Part shown: positions 59,965-64,000 of the stretch, piece by piece
Layout: every line of letters starts with the position of its first letter
Position numbering within the stretch: the stretch's first letter is position 1
Notes under the pieces: model-generated
Seen by the model: only the letters and a program-made list of their open reading frames with translations
Told to the model about the DNA's origin: nothing
The model's database searches: none
NCBI GenBank assembly: GCA_022376925.1
Contig: JAIOJX010000026.1
Coordinates: 201,910,400-201,974,399, forward strand
From: Tragulus kanchil
Lineage: Eukaryota; Chordata; Mammalia; Artiodactyla; Tragulidae
DNA: 64,000 nucleotides
Reading direction: 5' to 3'
Program-made: the position numbers and the translations under genes

Positions 59965-62086
59965 TGATGAGCCATTAAGTGCCCAATGATAAGAGAAATG
60001 CTCTTAAGGTGTAAATTGAAATAGGGAAATCTTCTAAATCCACCTACGTTTCTCCATTGTTCTTACTCCCAAAGTCTTATTTAAATGTAACTTGTTTTCT
60101 CATAAAATTGAATTTCAGATTTTAGCTCCTGAATATGACCTACTTAGTCAAACATTATAAATCCTTCAAAAGTGGTGAAGTATTGTCTTTAGAAAAACAT
60201 ATTGTAATCTTGCAAAGCACATTGTAATCTTGCAAAGCACATGATCATAAGCCAGAACACTGCTTTAAAAACTTTAATCTATCAGTTAATTATTTTAGTT
60301 ATAGTTATAATTCCAAATGCCAAGATGGTGTTAATCATGAACAGAGGTGATTTTCAGAGGAACATAATGACAAGCATTACTATTAATTGAATTACATAGA
60401 GAGAAAGCTAGCTTTCTTAAATTCTTTTCAGTCATTCTTAGTCTGATTTTTTTTGAATTCTTCACTTTTGTTAATCTCCCATTTTGGAAAAGAAAGCAAG
60501 CCTCGGGCCCTGAGGCTTTCATACATTCCAGTTAGAATGACAATCACATTGTTATGATATTTTTTAAATTGCTTCTTGTTTATGACAAATGATGTTGGTA
60601 TAAAATTCATGATTATTTTATTCCAAGAATTATTATATTCTATTGTGCTGTAGGTGTTGCACAGGTATGGTGCAAGTTGGGCAGTTGGTATGTGAACAAT
60701 AGAAACTTAGGAAACATTGGCTTCTGGCAAGTTAGAGTGTTTCTCAAGCTTGACTAGTTGGTTGATTTTTTTTCCCCATTGAATCAACCAAGTTAACAGG
60801 TTGTTTGATGTAAGATACACACAATCACCGGTGACTCCACACTTTTGACATGTTAATAAAAGGCAACTGTTCTTTAGGTATTTAGATTTAATGGTAGTTT
60901 TTAAAGGAGATCAATTCCTTCAAAGTCCTGTGAAGTAAACAGTCACTGGTAACTACCTTTAAACTTCAGAGAAATCTCTGAAAGTTAGAATTGGTTTCAC
61001 ATCAGCATAATCACAAATATGGTCCTCATTTGATGAGCCATCTTAAGAGAAATGCTCTTAAGGTGTAAATTGAAATAGGAAATCTTCTAAATCCACCCCG
61101 TTTCTCCATTGTTCTTACTCCCAAAGTCTTATTTAAATGTAACTTGTTTTCTCATAAAATTGAATTTCAGATTTTAGCTCCTGAATATGACCTACTTAGT
61201 CAAACATTATAAATCCTTCAAAAGTGGTGAAGTATTGTCTTTAGAAAAACATATTGTAATCTTGCAAAGCACATTGTAATCTTGCAAAGCACATGATCAT
61301 AAGCCAGAACACTGCTTTAAAAACTTTAATCTATCAGTTAATTATTTTAGTTATAGTTATAATTCCAAATGCCAAGATGGTGTTAATCATGAACAGAGGT
61401 GATTTTCAGAGGAACATAATGACAAGCATTACTATTAATTGAATTACATAGAGAGAAAGCTAGCTTTCTTAAATTCTTTTCAGTCATTCTTAGTCTGATT
61501 TTTTTTGAATTCTTCACTTTTGTTAATCTCCCATTTTTGGAAAAGAAAGCAAGCCTCGGGCCCTGAGGCTTTCATACATTCCAGTTAGAATGACAATCAC
61601 ATTGTTATGATATTTTTTAAATTGCTTCTTGTTTATGACAAATGATGTTGGTATAAAATTCATGATTATTTTATTCCAAGAATTATTATATTCTATTGTG
61701 CTGTAGGTGTTGCACAGGTATGGTGCAAGTTGGGCAGTTGGTATGTGAACAATAGAAACTTAGGAAACATTGGCTTCTGGCAAGTTAGAGTGTTTCTCAA
61801 GCTTGACTAGTTGGTTGATTTTTTTTCCCCATTGAATCAACCAAGTTAACAGGTTGTTTGATGTAAGATACACACAATCACCGGTGACTCCACACTTTTG
61901 ACATGTTAATAAAAGGCAACTGTTCTTTAGGTATTTAGATTTAATGGTAGTTTTTAAAGGAGATCAATTCCTTCAAAGTCCTGTGAAGTAAACAGTCACT
62001 GGTAACTACCTTTAAACTTCAGAGAAATCTCTGAAAGTTAGAATTGGTTTCACATCAGCATAATCACAAATATGGTCCTCATTTGA
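59965..62086. repeat. tandem duplication 18 (offset 1066 to 1053)
   Basis: Copy A is 59965-61034 and copy B is 61031-62086. Copy B's first 70 bases have lost about 14 bases (the TTAAGTGCCCAATGATAAG segment collapsed to CTTAAG; CACCTACG to CACCCCG). After that they match, apart from a T-run indel (CCCATTTTGG versus CCCATTTTTGG). Confidence 0.95.
60201..60240. repeat. 20-base perfect tandem repeat (2 units)
   Basis: Two identical units of ATTGTAATCTTGCAAAGCAC. Also present in copy B of duplication 18 at about 61253-61292, so it predates or is independent of that junction. Confidence 0.95.
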
Positions 62087-62439
62087 GAGAAAGGAATCTT
62101 GTAATAACATTTGGTTAAAAAAATACCAAGAATATTTTATATATTAAGAAATTGTTTAAATAAAAATATTTTCAGAAATTCTTGTCAAAAGTCAATATGT
62201 CCCTGCATCTAGAATATTTAAGGAATATTTGGCTTCTCAAATACTTTTACCCATTTTTTCTAGCTTCCTACTCTTTAAAGCTAAGAATTCCCAAATAATA
62301 CTGACTTCAAAGCTGAAATGAAAGAGAAACAATCATTCTTCCTTGACTATATCTAAACATGTATTAGCAGACCACACTGAAAGTTGGTATCACACTGTGA
62401 ACTGGAACAGAGTCAAAGAATAGTAAAACACTGGCTTTA
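62087..62439. other. AT-rich unassigned sequence
   Basis: AT-rich DNA right of duplication 18. No gene or named repeat. Confidence 0.4.
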
Positions 62440-63215
62440 CCAAAGGAGCTCATAGGCTCATGGGGCAGAGAAAGGAGCATAGGGCAACCATAAGACAAGA
62501 CAGGATATGAAGGAGGAACTTAACTGTACAAATCAAAGCTATGGGGATCTGAATGAAGAAAACTTTTCATTAGTGGGGGATACCAACAAAGTCCTAAAAG
62601 AGATGGTATTTGAGATGACATCTGAAGAATGAGCAGAATTCAGAGTGTTATTCTAGATGGATCACCCTCAAACTTTCATTAAGAATATGTTCTGTACTAG
62701 GAGCTAGTAGAGGGCACATCACAATAAAATGATGTTGATGATAATAATAATAATCTATTACAGAAGAACACCTCAGTGGAAGACATGGATGCAAATTGTT
62801 ACCACACAGCCTGCTAACTAGTGTGACAGTACTCTTCAGAAGCAACTATGGAGGAAGAAATTATTTCTGCCTGGGGGATTGAGAAAGCATTTCTAAAGGA
62901 AATGAACTTTGATCTGGGCTTGAATAATGAGTGGAGTTTTACCAGATGGAAAAAGATGAGAAATATATTCCAGGCAATGAGAACAACATATGACAAACTA
63001 TGAAGGCATAAAAGAACAGAATGTATTTGGGAAGGGTGAGAACCTTCTATGTGGTTAGAGTGTCAGGGGAGGAGGTGATGATGGAAATGGAGATTGGTGG
63101 AGAAAGTTCCTGGAAAGACATATAGAGGCTAATTTGTGAAAGGCAATGTAGGCCATACTATGGAATTTAAACTTCATCCTGTAAGACATTGTTTTAAATG
63201 AAACAGATCTCTGCT
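62440..63215 (+). repeat. L2-type LINE remnants
   Basis: AGGAGCTCATAGGCTCATGG, TTTGAGATGACATCTGAAGA, GATCTGGGCTTGAATAATGA, TATTCCAGGCAATGAGAACA and AATTTAAACTTCATCCTGTA occur in the order of an L2-like 3' region. Diverged and without a frame. Confidence 0.55.
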
Positions 63216-64000
63216 TTTAGAAATATAATTTTGGGGACAGGCTAGAGGCAACACAGGAAGTATGGTGCTGGGGAAGTAAGGAGAATGTGCCCTGAACAGA
63301 CAGAGTCTTGCATGAGAATATGGAGTGAACTGTCGAGAGCCTTGAAGGCCAGCTTTGGGCACTGGCACGGAACTCTGTGACAACAGAAACTGCCAGTGCT
63401 CTGTTTTATGAAGACTGATCTGGATAGGATCTGCGGAATGGATTACCATGGGGAGACCCTAGGGTCCAGAACACAGCTTGGAGTCTGTAATGAGGACTCA
63501 GGAGATAGGATGCAGCAGATACCCCCAAGCCAGCATCTGTTCTACCCCTGCTTCTTCCTTTTTCACTACATCCTGGTTTCTTCTGTTATCTTCCCTCCTT
63601 TCCCTAACCCTGGGCTTCAGAAGAGGAAGCACTAGTCCCTGCCCAGAGGATGAAAGTTGCTCTAGCATGAGACGATGGAATCCATTTCTAGCCAATGAGA
63701 TGAGAAGAAATTCCTCTAGGGACCCCTGGGACCTTTACTTTTTCTTCTTCTTTTTTTTTTTATGAAAAAACACAGAAAGAGACAGTTTCTTCTGCTGAAA
63801 GTCGTCTCCATGTAGCATTTTGAATTACCAGCTCACCATTTTGTTGTGTTAAGAGGAGCTACTCCATGGACAAAGCAAATATCCAAGGAACCTAATTTCC
63901 TGAACTAGTGTGACAGTACTCTTCAGAAGCAACTATGGAGGAAGAAATTATTTCTGCCTGGGGGATTGAGAAAGCATTTCTAAAGGAAATGAACTTTGAT
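62816..64000. repeat. tandem duplication 19, truncated by the window edge (offset 1087)
   Basis: Copy A begins at 62816 (AACTAGTGTGACAGTACTCT). Copy B begins at 63903 and matches copy A for the remaining 98 bases to the window end. Continuation lies outside. The start and spacing fit the other eighteen. Confidence 0.9.
63216..63902. other. unassigned sequence with a T-rich run
   Basis: T-rich run near 63740-63761. Overlapping frames on both strands at 63396-63765 have no recognised domain. Confidence 0.4.

Noticed and set aside
1952..64000. A new mobile element or amplification system with a ~1.1 kb unit
   Set aside because: Units share no sequence, no terminal repeats and no target-site duplications, and some borders fall inside SINEs. 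The edge decay fits assembly error better.

Overview
This is ruminant nuclear DNA. The window holds at least a dozen Bov-tA/Bov-A SINEs (ruminant-specific), several CHR-type tRNA-derived SINEs (shared by cetaceans, hippos and ruminants), and older mammalian repeats: MIR, L2, L1, a CR1/L3-like LINE and MLT1-type LTRs. Base composition is AT-rich and interspersed, as in an intergenic region or a long intron. I find no convincing protein-coding gene, tRNA gene, rRNA gene or CRISPR. The open reading frames are short. They either lie inside SINE/LINE sequence or occur twice only because the DNA under them occurs twice.

The dominant structure is a ladder of 19 independent direct tandem duplications of about 1.04-1.16 kb, from about 1.95 kb to the right edge. 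The units are unrelated to each other in sequence but nearly identical within each pair. Offsets between copies range from 1035 to 1156 bases. The 18 complete second copies add about 19.8 kb, roughly 31% of the window. Several neighbouring duplications chain, so parts of five blocks appear three times. Mismatches and indels pile up at the copy edges, where fillers of a few to about 85 bases look like corrupted versions of the true flank. The simplest reading is that neighbouring contigs overlapping by about 1.1 kb were laid end to end without merging (a false-duplication artefact, in places between two haplotypes), not a biological repeat system. If so, the real locus is about 44 kb.

Layout: 0-4 kb, a Bov-tA, AT-rich DNA and duplication 1 over a CR1/L3-like remnant. 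4-8 kb, a CHR SINE, an MLT1 LTR split by a Bov-tA, and a nested CHR-in-Bov-tA insertion with intact target-site duplications. 8-11 kb, duplication 2 with a possible broken retrocopy and an L1 3' end. 11-17 kb, mostly unique, CpG-richer sequence in duplications 3 and 4. 17-25 kb, duplications 5-7 over CHR, Bov-tA and L1. 25-34 kb, duplications 8-10 over MIR and L2. 34-36 kb, an old antisense L1. 36-40 kb, duplications 11-12. 40-49 kb, MLT1, MIR and duplications 13-15. 49-55 kb, duplications 16-17 with an extended CHR SINE. 55-60 kb, SINEs in AT-rich unique DNA. 60-64 kb, duplication 18 and the start of duplication 19 over L2 sequence.

The most useful observations are the duplication ladder with its edge decay, a CHR SINE form with a shared roughly 100-base 3' extension at three loci, and a possible degraded retrocopy near 8.57 kb.
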